Positions 15,155-24,000 are shown, numbered from the stretch's first letter. The stretch is DNA of 32,093 nt from Prevotella sp. (GCA_017474485.1 JAFVHO010000099.1:1-32093), one strand, 5' to 3'. Notes: generated by a model from the sequence alone, not told the origin. A program made the numbers and translations.

Positions 15155-16453
15155 TTAAATCTTTCTCAAATCCACCACGCGCTTGGCCTTGCCTTCCGAG
15201 CGTTCAATACCCTTCGGCTCTACCAGTTTCACTTTGAAGCCTAGGCCAATGACGCTACGCAGCTCTGCCTCCAGTTTCTTCTGCAGACCCACCATCGTGG
15301 CCATATCGTCAGTAAAGTACTCTTCCTTTACCTCTACCTTCAATTCTGCGGTATCCGTATTGTTCACACGATCGACGGTCAGGAAGAAGTGAGGTTCGTA
15401 CTCAGGCAACTTCAGGATAACATCCTCAATTTGTGACGGGAACACATTGACACCACGGATAATCAGCATATCGTCGCAACGGCCTAAGATACGGTCCATA
15501 CGTACCAAGGTACGTCCACACTCACATTTCTCATAGTGCAGGGCCGTCAGGTCATGGGTACGATAGCGCAACAGCGGCATACCTTCTTTGGTCAGATGCG
15601 TGAAGGTCAGTTCACCGAAGGCACCCTCAGGCATCGGTTCACCCGTCTCAGGATTCAGAATCTCTGGATAGAAATAGTCTTCGTTTAGGTGCGTACCACA
15701 CTGGTGTTCGCACTCGTAGCCTACACCAGGACCAGCTATCTCCGACAGACCATAGATATCGTAAGCCTTGATACCTAAAGATGCTTCCAACTTGACGCGC
15801 ATCTTCTCTGTCCAAGGCTCAGCGCCAAAGACACCAATCTTCAGTTTAAACTCATCCCTACTCCACTCGCACTCCTGCATGGCCTCACCTAAGAACATAG
15901 CATAGCTGGGCGTACAGCAGAGAATGGTCGTACCAAAGTCGTGCATCAGCGTCATCTGCTTCTGCGTATTACCACTTGAAATGGGAATCACTGAGGCACC
16001 AATATTCGTGGCACCATCGTGGGCACCCAGACCACCGGTAAACAAACCATAGCCGTAAGCCACCTGGAAGATGTCGTCCTTCGTAGCGCCATAGGCCGTA
16101 AAGGCACGTGAGATTGCCTCTGCCCACATAGCCAGGTCTTTTCTCGTATAGAGCACCACCACAGGCTTACCCGTCGTACCACTGGAGGCATGGATGCGTA
16201 CTATCTGCGACATTGGCACAGCGGCCAATCCGAAGGGATAGTTGTCACGCAGGTCCAACTTGTTGGTAAACGGCAACTTGGTGATATCGTCTATCGACTT
16301 GATATCACCTGGCTCCAGGCCCATTTCCTGGAATTTCTTACGGTAGAACGGCGTATTGTGATACACATACTCCGCCATCTTCTTCAAACGAATGCTTTGT
16401 ATTTCGCGCAACTGTTCGCGATCCATGCATTCCACACTTTCGTTCCAAATCAT
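15155..16453 (-). CDS. paaK: Phenylacetate-CoA ligase family protein
   Basis: An AMP-forming acyl-CoA ligase (432 residues) that would activate phenylacetate or a related aryl acid with ATP and CoA. The ATP-binding loop ASSGTTGKPVVV is at 89-100; YGLSEIAGPGVGYEC is the adenylate-binding core, and GRCDDMLIIRGVNVFPSQIE the hinge before the C-terminal lid. Family members in gut Bacteroidales occur without a Paa catabolic pathway and work with indolepyruvate or 2-oxoacid ferredoxin oxidoreductases; none is visible here, so true substrate is open. Start at 16453 (MIWNESVECMDREQL). It has an exact consensus promoter and is followed by the ACT-domain gene. Confidence 0.92.
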   Translation of the reverse strand: MIWNESVECMDREQLREIQSIRLKKMAEYVYHNTPFYRKKFQEMGLEPGDIKSIDDITKLPFTNKLDLRDNYPFGLAAVPMSQIVRIHASSGTTGKPVVVLYTRKDLAMWAEAISRAFTAYGATKDDIFQVAYGYGLFTGGLGAHDGATNIGASVIPISSGNTQKQMTLMHDFGTTILCCTPSYAMFLGEAMQECEWSRDEFKLKIGVFGAEPWTEKMRVKLEASLGIKAYDIYGLSEIAGPGVGYECEHQCGTHLNEDYFYPEILNPETGEPMPEGAFGELTFTHLTKEGMPLLRYRTHDLTALHYEKCECGRTLVRMDRILGRCDDMLIIRGVNVFPSQIEDVILKLPEYEPHFFLTVDRVNNTDTAELKVEVKEEYFTDDMATMVGLQKKLEAELRSVIGLGFKVKLVEPKGIERSEGKAKRVVDLRKI

Positions 16454-16500
16454 TTTTCTTTTTCTTTCTTAAAATTCTGCTTAGTTAGTCTTGTGCCCTG

Positions 16501-16532
16501 CAAAGGTACGAATAAATGAGTGAAAATGCAAA
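16501..16532 (-). promoter_or_regulatory. Promoter of paaK
   Basis: Minus strand TTTG (16529-16532), 20 bases, TACCTTTG (16501-16508), an exact consensus. The leader is about 40 bases. A four-fold palindromic repeat lies 50-130 bases upstream. Confidence 0.88.
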
Positions 16533-16580
16533 TTTATTTTGCAATTTTCCGAATAAAACCAATTATTTCTTTGTTTTGCT

Positions 16581-16664
16581 TTTTATATTTCAAAGTCTGA
16601 AATGTATATCCCAAAGTTTGGGATGTACGTTTCAAAGTTTGAGATGTACGTTTCAAAGTTTGGT
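16581..16664. repeat. Four tandem 21-base palindromic repeats upstream of paaK
   Basis: Units at 16581-16601, 16602-16622, 16623-16643 and 16644-16664, each ATGTAyrTyyCAAAGTTTGrr in consensus and centred on the near-palindrome CAAAGTTTG. Unit 2 is a perfect 13-base palindrome (CCCAAAGTTTGGG) and units 1 and 3 extend to TTTCAAAG..TGAAA and TCAAAGTTTGA. It sits in the 362-base gap 16454-16815, which otherwise holds the paaK promoter and the terminator of the OmpA gene and no credible gene. Multiple operator copies for a dimeric regulator, or a repeat element, are both possible. Confidence 0.85.
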
Positions 16665-16754
16665 ATACAAATCATTTTCGTATAAGAAACAAATTCTATC
16701 GGTATCAACTAAATTACAGAAGAACCATATCTCTTGATATAGCCAAAGAAAAAC

Positions 16755-16792
16755 AAAGAAAAAAAGATGTGCCCCAAACAATCAGGGCACAT
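16755..16792 (-). terminator. Terminator of the first OmpA-family gene
   Basis: An 8-base stem (16767-16774 with 16785-16792; ATGTGCCC/GGGCACAT) and a 10-base loop, followed on the minus strand by CTTTTTTTCTTTG. It lies 24 bases after the stop codon at 16816. Confidence 0.88.
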
Positions 16793-16815
16793 AAAAAATG
16801 AAATTACACTTCAAA

Positions 16816-17967
16816 TTACTTCAATTCTACGGTAACACGACGGTTGTACTCGGCAGGCGTAAGGATATCGACACCACCGGCAGCAACGACCTCGATGCGC
16901 TGAGGATTGACGCCAAGGCGTACCAGTTCATCGGCAACAGCTTGGGCACGACGCTCCGACAGTTTCATGTTGGCGCCAGCATTACCCGACTTGTCAGCAT
17001 AGCCCGTTACAAGTACTGAGGCATTCTTCTCAATAGCCAACTCGGCCAGCGACTTGACGCTCAGCATGTCACGACTGGCAATCACATTGGCCTTACCCAC
17101 TTCGAAGAAGATAGAGACGGGAGCAGAAACGATATTCTCGACGGTACGGACGGCAGGAGCGACCGTTGCCACAGATGCGGTTGGCATGGGCTTGGCATCG
17201 AGTTCCTGCTGCAGGCGTTCGTTCTCGGCCAGTGCATCAGCCAGTTGGGCATTCAACGCATCGAGTTCGCCTTCGGTCAATGCGCTCACAGCTTCTTGAT
17301 CGGTAGCATGCTTCCAGTTGTTCTTGCCAATATGCCATGTAAGACCCAGCTCTAAAGCAAAATGCTGTTTACGACACTTCAGACCGAGTCCACAATTACG
17401 GCCTTCAGCGCTGTTCCACGCCAACTCTATATTGGCTGAGAAACGAGGGGACAGGCGCAGTGTGTTAAGCAATCCCAGACTGTACATCGTGCTATTATGA
17501 CGTTGCGACATATTACGGTGAATACCGCCGCCAATGTATGGTATGAGATTCCAGAAACGTTGCTCGTCATAGCCACAGAACAGTGACGAGACATTGACCA
17601 GAAGCTGTTCGTTGGCAGACCAATACTTATCGGCACAGCAGCCTTGGTCCTTCACCCCCATTTGCCAGGCATTGACCTTGGTACGCAACCCGAAAACGGG
17701 CGTCAGCCACTTACCCAGCGACAACGAGGCACCAAGACTGGTGTAGTAAGAACCGCCAGGGAACTTATGGAAAGGAGCCACCAGCGAGCGTTCGCCCTCG
17801 CCATAAAAGGCACTCCACGTCACATTGGCACCCAAGAACCAGTTCTGCCAGAAACCATTGGTAGCCACACGATGCTTCTCGGCAGGCGCAATCTCCATAT
17901 CATCATCCTGTGCCATTGCAGCCATCGACAGACTGACAACTGCCAACATCATCAATAACTTTTTCAT
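16816..17967 (-). CDS. OmpA-family outer-membrane protein 1
   Basis: A 383-residue envelope protein. Signal peptide at 1-19 (MKKLLMMLAVVSLSMAAMAQ), then an N-terminal beta-barrel of about 190 residues, a short coiled coil (about 225-260, ALTEGELDALNAQLADALAENERLQQ) and a C-terminal OmpA peptidoglycan-binding domain (about 275-383: VTGYADKSGNAGANMKLSERRAQAVADELV, ending NRRVTVELK). It would tie the outer membrane to the cell wall. It is paralogous in layout to the protein at 20427-21593; both share the AVNAW/KVNAW and SLFCGY/NLFCGF barrel motifs. Monocistronic, with its own promoter and terminator. Confidence 0.9.
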   Translation of the reverse strand: MKKLLMMLAVVSLSMAAMAQDDDMEIAPAEKHRVATNGFWQNWFLGANVTWSAFYGEGERSLVAPFHKFPGGSYYTSLGASLSLGKWLTPVFGLRTKVNAWQMGVKDQGCCADKYWSANEQLLVNVSSLFCGYDEQRFWNLIPYIGGGIHRNMSQRHNSTMYSLGLLNTLRLSPRFSANIELAWNSAEGRNCGLGLKCRKQHFALELGLTWHIGKNNWKHATDQEAVSALTEGELDALNAQLADALAENERLQQELDAKPMPTASVATVAPAVRTVENIVSAPVSIFFEVGKANVIASRDMLSVKSLAELAIEKNASVLVTGYADKSGNAGANMKLSERRAQAVADELVRLGVNPQRIEVVAAGGVDILTPAEYNRRVTVELK

Positions 17968-18000
17968 CTTCTTATTAACCTTATTTATTTAATTGTTGTG

Positions 18001-18031
18001 CAAATATACGTATTTATTTCATAAAAACAAA
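18001..18031 (-). promoter_or_regulatory. Promoter of OmpA-family gene 1
   Basis: Minus strand TTTG (18028-18031), 19 bases, TATATTTG (18001-18008). Good consensus, about 33 bases before the ATG. Confidence 0.8.
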
Positions 18032-18072
18032 TATTTTAGTTGGATATTTCGCCTTTATATCCTAATTTTTCG

Positions 18073-18080
18073 TACCTTTG
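18073..18080 (+). promoter_or_regulatory. -7 box of the 345-residue protein gene
   Basis: TACCTTTG, 29 bases before the ATG at 18110. The -33 element is weak (TTCG at about the right spacing). It is divergent from the OmpA promoter. Confidence 0.6.
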
Positions 18081-18109
18081 TACCCACAAACTAAGGAAAA
18101 AGAGAAAAA

Positions 18110-19147
18110 ATGACAACAAGCAAGAAAATACTGACAGCCCTGCTGACTGCGATAACCATGAATGTCGCCACCTTAAAGGCACAGAACGATAAGGCGATCT
18201 TCGAGGCCTTCAACCATTTGGACGTAGGTGTCACATTGGGTTCTACGGGAGTGGGCATCGATTTAGCCAGCCCTATCGGCAATTACGTACAAGTAAGAAC
18301 CGGTTTCGAAATCATGCCACGTTTTGAAATGAACATGAACTTCGAAATCCAGTCGTTCTACTATGACGAGAACGGACAGTTACAGCCTTCTGAATTCGAA
18401 AGGATGGCAGACAAACTGGAAGCGCTGACCAATTATCGCGCAAATCCATACGTTGTAATGGTTGGTAAACCGACATTATGGAACTACAAGTTGCTGTTCG
18501 ATGTATTCCCTTTCCGTAACAAACACTGGCACATCACAGCGGGATTCCATTGGGGCCCGTCTAAAATTGCAGAAGCTATCAACTCACTGCAAGATGCACC
18601 ATCGCTGGTGGCTGTCAACATCTATAACAAGCTCTATGATAAGGCAGAAAGAGGCGATCCTATATATAACGGTATATCTCTTGGCTCTGATTGGTTGGAA
18701 TACGGTCGCTTAGGTATGCGTGTGGGTGAATATGTAGACCGCTATCTCACCAAAACGGTCGTAGAATACGATGAATATGGTGACTATATTGGTACGCACG
18801 AGGAATTTATACTCGACGAGAACGGCAACAAGATACACGAACCCTACCGCATGGAGCCTGACAAGGATTGTACAGCCAGAGCTAAAGTAGAGGTCAATAG
18901 TTTCAAGCCCTACCTTGGCTTCGGCTATGGCGGACGCCTGCTAAAGAACAATGACCGCTACAACATCAGCTTCGATGCCGGTGTGATGTTCTGGGGAGGC
19001 ACGCCAAACATCATCACACACGATGGCACAAACCTCTCGAAAGACGTACAAAATGTTGAGTGGAAAGTGGGCGACTATGTAAGGCTGATCAAAGGCGTCA
19101 AAGCCTATCCGGTACTAAACCTAAGAATTTCAAGAAATCTGTTCTAA
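18110..19147 (+). CDS. Secreted or outer-membrane protein of unknown function
   Basis: A 345-residue protein with a signal peptide (MTTSKKILTALLTAITMNVATLKAQ, about 25 residues). The mature part begins FEAFNHLDVGVTLGSTGVGIDLASPIG, a strand pattern common in Bacteroidales beta-barrel porin-like proteins, and alternates aromatic and polar residues throughout, ending in the strand YPVLNLRISRNLF with a C-terminal phenylalanine, as expected for a barrel recognised by the BAM complex. No enzymatic motif is seen. An acidic loop is at about 215-250 (DEYGDYIGTHEEFILDENG). Single gene: own -7 box upstream, strong terminator 7 bases after the stop. Confidence 0.82.
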   Translation: MTTSKKILTALLTAITMNVATLKAQNDKAIFEAFNHLDVGVTLGSTGVGIDLASPIGNYVQVRTGFEIMPRFEMNMNFEIQSFYYDENGQLQPSEFERMADKLEALTNYRANPYVVMVGKPTLWNYKLLFDVFPFRNKHWHITAGFHWGPSKIAEAINSLQDAPSLVAVNIYNKLYDKAERGDPIYNGISLGSDWLEYGRLGMRVGEYVDRYLTKTVVEYDEYGDYIGTHEEFILDENGNKIHEPYRMEPDKDCTARAKVEVNSFKPYLGFGYGGRLLKNNDRYNISFDAGVMFWGGTPNIITHDGTNLSKDVQNVEWKVGDYVRLIKGVKAYPVLNLRISRNLF

Positions 19148-19150
19148 TAA

Positions 19151-19177
19151 AAAAGCTCCCGTTTGGGAGCCTTTTTT
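19151..19177. terminator. Bidirectional terminator between converging genes
   Basis: GCTCCC (19155-19160), loop GTTT, GGGAGC (19165-19170), flanked by A-run on the left and T-run on the right. It serves the plus-strand gene ending at 19147 and, read the other way, the minus-strand gene whose stop codon is at 19176-19178. Confidence 0.93.
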
Positions 19178-20312
19178 ATTTAACTACAGTCTTACGACCG
19201 TCGACGATATAGATACCCTTTTGCAATCCTTCAATGCTATCACCAAGGCGCTGGCCACCGAGCGAATAGACACCACGTTGCTTGGCTTTGGTTTCTGAAG
19301 CCTTCACGACCTCTATACCATCAGGAATAGACTTCACCACATAGATGACGTCAGGTGAACCAACTGGAACAGGCAGATAGCAGGAGTTGGCAGGAATATA
19401 CGTCAAAGATGATGACTTAACAAATGCCAAACGGCCATCAGCTGCACGTCCCAGAACACGCATCGTATTAGGATTATACGCAGTGACGTTACGATGCTCT
19501 GTGTAAGCTTCTACGTCATTACAGAAATAGACACCCTTCAACTTGTTGCTTGTAGCTTTTGCTGATGTCGACAGTGCCAAGGTTACCTTGTTTTCAGATG
19601 CCGTAGCCCCTTTACACTCAACAAACAAAGGCGTAACGCCAGGTGCTGCACTGGTTAGTTCGCGCACCTTAGCATAACCGTTACTCACTTCACTGATATA
19701 GTAAGCCTTGACATTGTCGTTGACAACAAAGGGGAACGAAGCATACATAGAGGTATAATAAAGACTGTCAGCACCATCCATACTAGCCTTGAACTCAGGC
19801 TTGAAACCGAAATAATACTTATCGTTGATAGGACGAATCCACCAATATGCATAATCGTCCAGATTACGCTCAGCAGTTTTGACTGGGGCAGAATCACCAC
19901 GCCAGCTAGAGTCAGTCAGATACTTTGCCAAAGTAACACCACCGGCCGTACCCTGACCGCTGATGGTATAGGTACCATTGCTACGCTGTCGGAAACTCAG
20001 ATAGGACTGGACACGTGCATATAAGTCAAGCCCCTGACCAGAAATATTGTACTCAGTATTACTGTGCTTCGACAAATAGCATATCGAGGCAGGATTTGTA
20101 GCCACGTATTCTTCGAATGGCTTGACAAGTTTAAAGGCACCCGTATTGACATCCTGTGTACTTGCCGTAGCGACGACCCACGCTGTATCGTCAACCATCA
20201 CGAAATAGCGTTCAGTCTTACTGTTCTGGATACGGTAGTAACCTGAACCGCTTAACTGTGCATAAAGTGTCAATGGTGACAGTAACAGCAATGACAACAA
20301 AAATTTCTTCAT
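19176..20312 (-). CDS. Secreted protein with lectin-like N-terminus and Prevotella-type C-terminal tail
   Basis: About 378 residues; start taken at ATG 20312 (MKKFLLSLLLLSPLTLYAQ), with an ATG two codons upstream (20318) equally possible. A signal peptide is clear. The mature start GSGYYRIQNSKTERYFVMVD recalls ricin-type beta-trefoil modules of Bacteroidales surface proteins, by pattern only. The C-terminus (GVYSLGGQRLGDSIEG, LQKGIYIVDGRKTVVK) has the L-x-G-Q-R-x..KGIYIVxGxK pattern of the C-terminal module seen on many Prevotella secreted proteins, similar in appearance to type IX secretion tails. Function unknown. The start codon sits only about 12 bases after the T-run of an upstream terminator. 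Confidence 0.8.
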   Translation of the reverse strand: MKKFLLSLLLLSPLTLYAQLSGSGYYRIQNSKTERYFVMVDDTAWVVATASTQDVNTGAFKLVKPFEEYVATNPASICYLSKHSNTEYNISGQGLDLYARVQSYLSFRQRSNGTYTISGQGTAGGVTLAKYLTDSSWRGDSAPVKTAERNLDDYAYWWIRPINDKYYFGFKPEFKASMDGADSLYYTSMYASFPFVVNDNVKAYYISEVSNGYAKVRELTSAAPGVTPLFVECKGATASENKVTLALSTSAKATSNKLKGVYFCNDVEAYTEHRNVTAYNPNTMRVLGRAADGRLAFVKSSSLTYIPANSCYLPVPVGSPDVIYVVKSIPDGIEVVKASETKAKQRGVYSLGGQRLGDSIEGLQKGIYIVDGRKTVVK

Positions 20313-20323
20313 AAGCATTTATC

Positions 20324-20386
20324 AAAAAAAGAACAAAAAGTCCGACCTCCATCAACGTCGTTTTCAACAGTGATGTAAGGTCGGAC
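20324..20386 (-). terminator. Terminator of OmpA-family gene 2, immediately before the next start codon
   Basis: Outer stem GTCCGACCT (20340-20348) with AGGTCGGAC (20378-20386), inner stem CATCA/TGATG, then on the minus strand CTTTTTGTTCTTTTTTT. A good rho-independent terminator; its T-run ends about 12 bases before the ATG at 20312. Confidence 0.88.
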
Positions 20387-20426
20387 AGTTCGTATTCAGA
20401 AGCTATACAGGATAGCTCTTAGCAAC

Positions 20427-21593
20427 TTACTCACAAATAGCGATTGCAACACGGTTCTCAATCTCCTTGGCGAACGGCTGAATGGTGTCACCCTTATAGT
20501 CAACCTTGATACGGTCCTTCTTGATACCATAGTTGCGGGTCAACATGTTGGCAACAGCCTGAGCACGGCGCTGAGACAGGTTTCTGTTGATGGTAGGATT
20601 ACCTGTACCTACGTCAGCATAGCCAGTAACTTCAACAGTGCAATTGGGGTGCTCTTTCATGTAGTCAGCAACCTCCTTAACCTTCTTCTGCTCAGTCTTG
20701 TCAATCCAAGTCTTACCTGCCTTCAAGTAGAAGATATCACGGCGGAACTTAGTATCTACAACTTCCTTCTTCTCGGCAACGGCACGAGTAGGCTCAACAG
20801 TCTGAGGAACAGGCTTTTCGACAACACGCTCGATAACGCGCTCGATAACCTTCTCAGGAACCTTCGGAGCCTCGATAGTGCGAGTGCTATAGGTCTTACC
20901 AAGATTGATCTTCAAACCTGCGAGGGCATTGAAGTACCAGTCCCAGTTACCTGCCTTCTTGCTGTTGTAACGGTCGCTCAAAGTGTTAGCATTGAGTTCC
21001 AGACCCAGGCTAACAGCATTGCTTACCTTAAAGTCAGCAGCAATACCTGCACGACCGAACATGCGAACCTTTGTGCCATCCCATGCATAAGAGGTGTTCT
21101 CAGAAGCACCACCAGCAGCAATCGTATAAGGATAAAGAGCAGCAGCGGCAGCATTGATATCATTAATCTGGTTATCCCAGCCAATGTTTGCACCAGCACC
21201 AGCGAATACGCTGAAGTTGAAGATGCGATTGGGGTTGAAACCACAGAAGAGGTTAGACAGATTGAAAGTCAGATCGATACCAGGAGCAACATACTTCCAA
21301 TTCCACTTGTAAGTAGTGTTACCAGCTTCGATACCTGCCTTGCTCTGCCAGGCATTAACGGCAAGGCGAGCGCCGAAAACAGGAGTAAACTGACGACCCA
21401 GAGCTACCTGTACGTTGGGAGAAATGAGATCACTGAAGTCAATCTCACCCAGTGTGTACTGAGCACCACCCTGCAACTGAATGTACCAATAGGGATTGTG
21501 GTCATACACGGTCTTGGGATACTCTTCCTGAGCCGATGCACTCAGTACACCAGCCAGCAAGAGGCAAGACATAAAAATTTTCTTGATTTTCAT
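20427..21593 (-). CDS. OmpA-family outer-membrane protein 2
   Basis: A 388-residue envelope protein. Start ATG 21593 (MKIKKIFMSCLLLAGVLSASAQ) because it opens the signal peptide; an open upstream stretch overlaps the previous gene. Beta-barrel at about 25-225, a Val/Glu/Lys-rich linker (PEKVIERVIERVVEKPVPQ, about 250-285), and an OmpA peptidoglycan-binding domain at about 295-388 (VEVTGYADVGTGNPTINRNLSQRRAQ, ending ENRVAIAI). It follows the 786-residue lipoprotein gene by 46 bases with no promoter in between, so the two are probably co-transcribed from the promoter near 24.1 kb. Same architecture as the protein at 16816-17967. Confidence 0.9.
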   Translation of the reverse strand: MKIKKIFMSCLLLAGVLSASAQEEYPKTVYDHNPYWYIQLQGGAQYTLGEIDFSDLISPNVQVALGRQFTPVFGARLAVNAWQSKAGIEAGNTTYKWNWKYVAPGIDLTFNLSNLFCGFNPNRIFNFSVFAGAGANIGWDNQINDINAAAAALYPYTIAAGGASENTSYAWDGTKVRMFGRAGIAADFKVSNAVSLGLELNANTLSDRYNSKKAGNWDWYFNALAGLKINLGKTYSTRTIEAPKVPEKVIERVIERVVEKPVPQTVEPTRAVAEKKEVVDTKFRRDIFYLKAGKTWIDKTEQKKVKEVADYMKEHPNCTVEVTGYADVGTGNPTINRNLSQRRAQAVANMLTRNYGIKKDRIKVDYKGDTIQPFAKEIENRVAIAICE

Positions 21594-21639
21594 AATCTTA
21601 TATATTTTTTCGTTTTTTATTCCGTTAATACTCCGTGAA

Positions 21640-24000
21640 TTATTCACCTACAGTCAGGTAGAACTTACGACCGGCAATCTTACCCTCGTAGTCAACAGCT
21701 GTGTAAGCAATCTCGAAGGTAATTCCCTCGTAACCCGTAGAATTGAAGATGTACGGGTTCTTCAGAGAGGTGCCAGAGAATACATCGAAGCCCTTAGCCT
21801 TAATATCATTGTTAAGAGCCTTTACAGCATCCACCAACTCAACATCCTTACCGCTCTGAGCAGAGAGACCACCCCTATAAGCGTTGGTTACAATCAGACT
21901 CTTCTTATAAGCAGGAGCAAACAACTCGAGAGAGTAAGAAGTAGGAATCAGAGCAAGCTGACCACCCTTAGGAACAACGGTACCTATAGCGTAGTTAGCG
22001 CTTACGAAGCCACCCAGTTCACCAGCTTTCTCACCATCACTCCAAATCAGCACAGGCTGAACGGCGTTTCCAACATTTTGGAGCAGGGTATTGATACGGC
22101 TAATCCAACCGTTAGCGCGATCGATGTAGTTGTTAACCAGAGCAGCGGCTTTGTCAATCTTCTTGTTGATATCATCATTAGCTTCATTGAATTCAACAAA
22201 TTTTGCATTAACTTCACCATACACCTTCTCAAACAAAGGAGTCACGTCAAGTTTCTTAATAGTACCAGCACCATCATTGTATTCAAGCGTAAATTTATAC
22301 GTTCCAGCCACCTTATCATATTCAGTAATGATCATGGGGTTAAGAGTCAAATCAATGTGATACTCCTCAGCAATTAACTTCTTGAGATTAGGTATATTAG
22401 CCACCTGACCAGGAATCTTAAAGCCGAAGCCAAGAGGCTTGATGCTCATAGCGGCGATATCAAATGCAGAAGTTACACTGCGCTTACCATCAACAACAGG
22501 ATCCTGCCACTCTGCCTTCACGCCAAAACGCTGCGTGGGCTCCAGGCTGTTATACAAAGCACGGGCAACATCCTTAACAGACGTACAAGTTTGACAATCG
22601 GTAGCTTCCATAACAGCTGCCTTGAAACCAGCCTTGTCAATTGCAGGCTGCATCTTCAGAGCATCATCCTTCTTAATAGTAGCTGTTACCTCATAGAAAC
22701 CATTAGCAGACTCTGTACCAACAGTTGTACCACGAGTCCAACCGAAAGTCAGCACTTCATCAGAAGCCTCCAAAGTAGAAAGCTGAATCAGAGACTCATA
22801 GCCCTTGCTGTTAACAAGCTTAAAGTCAGTGCCGGTGAAGTCAACGTTGGTGGGGTTCACAGTCAGATACATCTTACCAGCATTACCCTCTACATCATTA
22901 ATCAAAATCTGTCCAGCAGTAATATTCTCTGCAGCAGGCATTACGCCTAAGCTTTCCAACCAATCCACATCAGCCTCTGTAATAATATCCTTATTTTCAT
23001 GAGATTTCATGGCTGAGGGGAACTGTACATCTGTAAGAGCCGTACCAACATAAGCAGCCAAGATGTTGGTCTGGATGCCGAGAGGCAGACTACCATAACC
23101 GAATACGGGGCTATAAGTACCCTGAATGATTACACCAGAAATCTGCTTCTTCAAAGTACCCAGAATATTGTTAATATCCTTCTCGTTCTGAGCAACCTTC
23201 TCGCACAAAGAATCTATCTGAGACTGCAGCTTTGCGTCAGCCTTCATCATAGCCGTCTCAAGGTCAGCAACCTTGGCATCAACAATATTGCAAGAGTCAA
23301 GAGCCTTATTAGCCAAGCTAATGGCAGAGTCAGCCAGATTCTTGGCCGCTACGAAATTATCAAAAGCTTCCTGACGAACAACAGCAATAGAATCGTAGGC
23401 ACCCTTCAGGCTGTCGCCCTGTGCTACCAAACGAGTATATGAATAGAGAGCCCAAGTATAAGCCTTCTTCACACTGTCACCGAGCTGTACAAGGTCAGCC
23501 ATCTTCAGGAAACCTTCGAGGTCAGAAGTTTTTGCATAACCCGCGAGATCAGAAGTTTTTGCATAACCCGCGAGATCAGAAGCTTTCAGGAAACCTTCGA
23601 GGTCAGAAGTTTTTGCATAACCGCTCAAATCAATGTCCTTAGAAAAACCTGCAGCCGTAATCACATCAATGATTGTCTGACTGTTATTGTTAATAGCAGT
23701 AGCCAACTCAGAGGTTTTAACATAAGAAGAAAGATCTGAGGACTTAGCATAACCTGCGAGATCAGCCGATGTGAGATACCCTCTGCTTGCAAGATCAGTC
23801 AGAAGGACATACTTACTAAGATCGCAGTTACACTGCTTAATGGCTGCAATCTGAGCGTTCAAATACGATCTCAGATCGGCATTCTCTTCTCTCAGTTCAG
23901 CATAATTGTCACCTTCGTAGTCCTTACAAGACACGAAAGAACTCGAAGCAGTCACCATTGCGACCGCAAAGAGTAAACCATAAATGATTTTCTTTTTCAT
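21640..24000 (-). CDS. Large surface lipoprotein with 9-residue repeats and coiled coil
   Basis: A 786-residue protein starting at ATG 24000 (a GTG-started extension to 24069 is rejected because the signal peptide begins here). Lipobox SFVSC with Cys25. After a short coiled coil (YAELREENADLRSYLNAQIA) come nine-residue repeats of the form DLxGYxKTS (about 55-170), then a long predicted coiled coil (about 190-285, VADLETAMMKADAKLQSQID) and a large beta-rich C-terminal half of unknown fold; a second coiled coil lies near 600-640. The repeats look like those of phage tail fibres and other elongated trimeric stalks, so a fibrous surface stalk is a reasonable guess. First gene of a transcript with OmpA-family gene 2. 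Confidence 0.85.
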   Translation of the reverse strand: MKKKIIYGLLFAVAMVTASSSFVSCKDYEGDNYAELREENADLRSYLNAQIAAIKQCNCDLSKYVLLTDLASRGYLTSADLAGYAKSSDLSSYVKTSELATAINNNSQTIIDVITAAGFSKDIDLSGYAKTSDLEGFLKASDLAGYAKTSDLAGYAKTSDLEGFLKMADLVQLGDSVKKAYTWALYSYTRLVAQGDSLKGAYDSIAVVRQEAFDNFVAAKNLADSAISLANKALDSCNIVDAKVADLETAMMKADAKLQSQIDSLCEKVAQNEKDINNILGTLKKQISGVIIQGTYSPVFGYGSLPLGIQTNILAAYVGTALTDVQFPSAMKSHENKDIITEADVDWLESLGVMPAAENITAGQILINDVEGNAGKMYLTVNPTNVDFTGTDFKLVNSKGYESLIQLSTLEASDEVLTFGWTRGTTVGTESANGFYEVTATIKKDDALKMQPAIDKAGFKAAVMEATDCQTCTSVKDVARALYNSLEPTQRFGVKAEWQDPVVDGKRSVTSAFDIAAMSIKPLGFGFKIPGQVANIPNLKKLIAEEYHIDLTLNPMIITEYDKVAGTYKFTLEYNDGAGTIKKLDVTPLFEKVYGEVNAKFVEFNEANDDINKKIDKAAALVNNYIDRANGWISRINTLLQNVGNAVQPVLIWSDGEKAGELGGFVSANYAIGTVVPKGGQLALIPTSYSLELFAPAYKKSLIVTNAYRGGLSAQSGKDVELVDAVKALNNDIKAKGFDVFSGTSLKNPYIFNSTGYEGITFEIAYTAVDYEGKIAGRKFYLTVGE
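23491..23625 (-). repeat. 27-base coding repeats in the large lipoprotein gene
   Basis: Five near-identical 27-base units (from 23491, 23518, 23545, 23572, 23599) encode DLAGYAKTS or DLEGFLKxS. Two sequence versions alternate (A: GYAKTS, B: GFLK), and the units at 23518-23571 are almost identical, so recent duplication or gene conversion is likely. More diverged copies extend to about 23800. Confidence 0.9.

Noticed and set aside
16516..16737. Open frame of 73 codons on the plus strand with FQSLxCT heptapeptide repeats.
   Set aside because: The repeats are just the translation of the 21-base palindromic units, the frame starts inside the paaK promoter, and no export or domain signal is present.
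20649..21638. Open frame of 329 codons opposite OmpA-family gene 2.
   Set aside because: Complement of a clear OmpA-family gene; no recognisable domain or promoter.
23491..23625. 27-base repeats resembling CRISPR repeats.
   Set aside because: Directly contiguous, coding, and without spacers.
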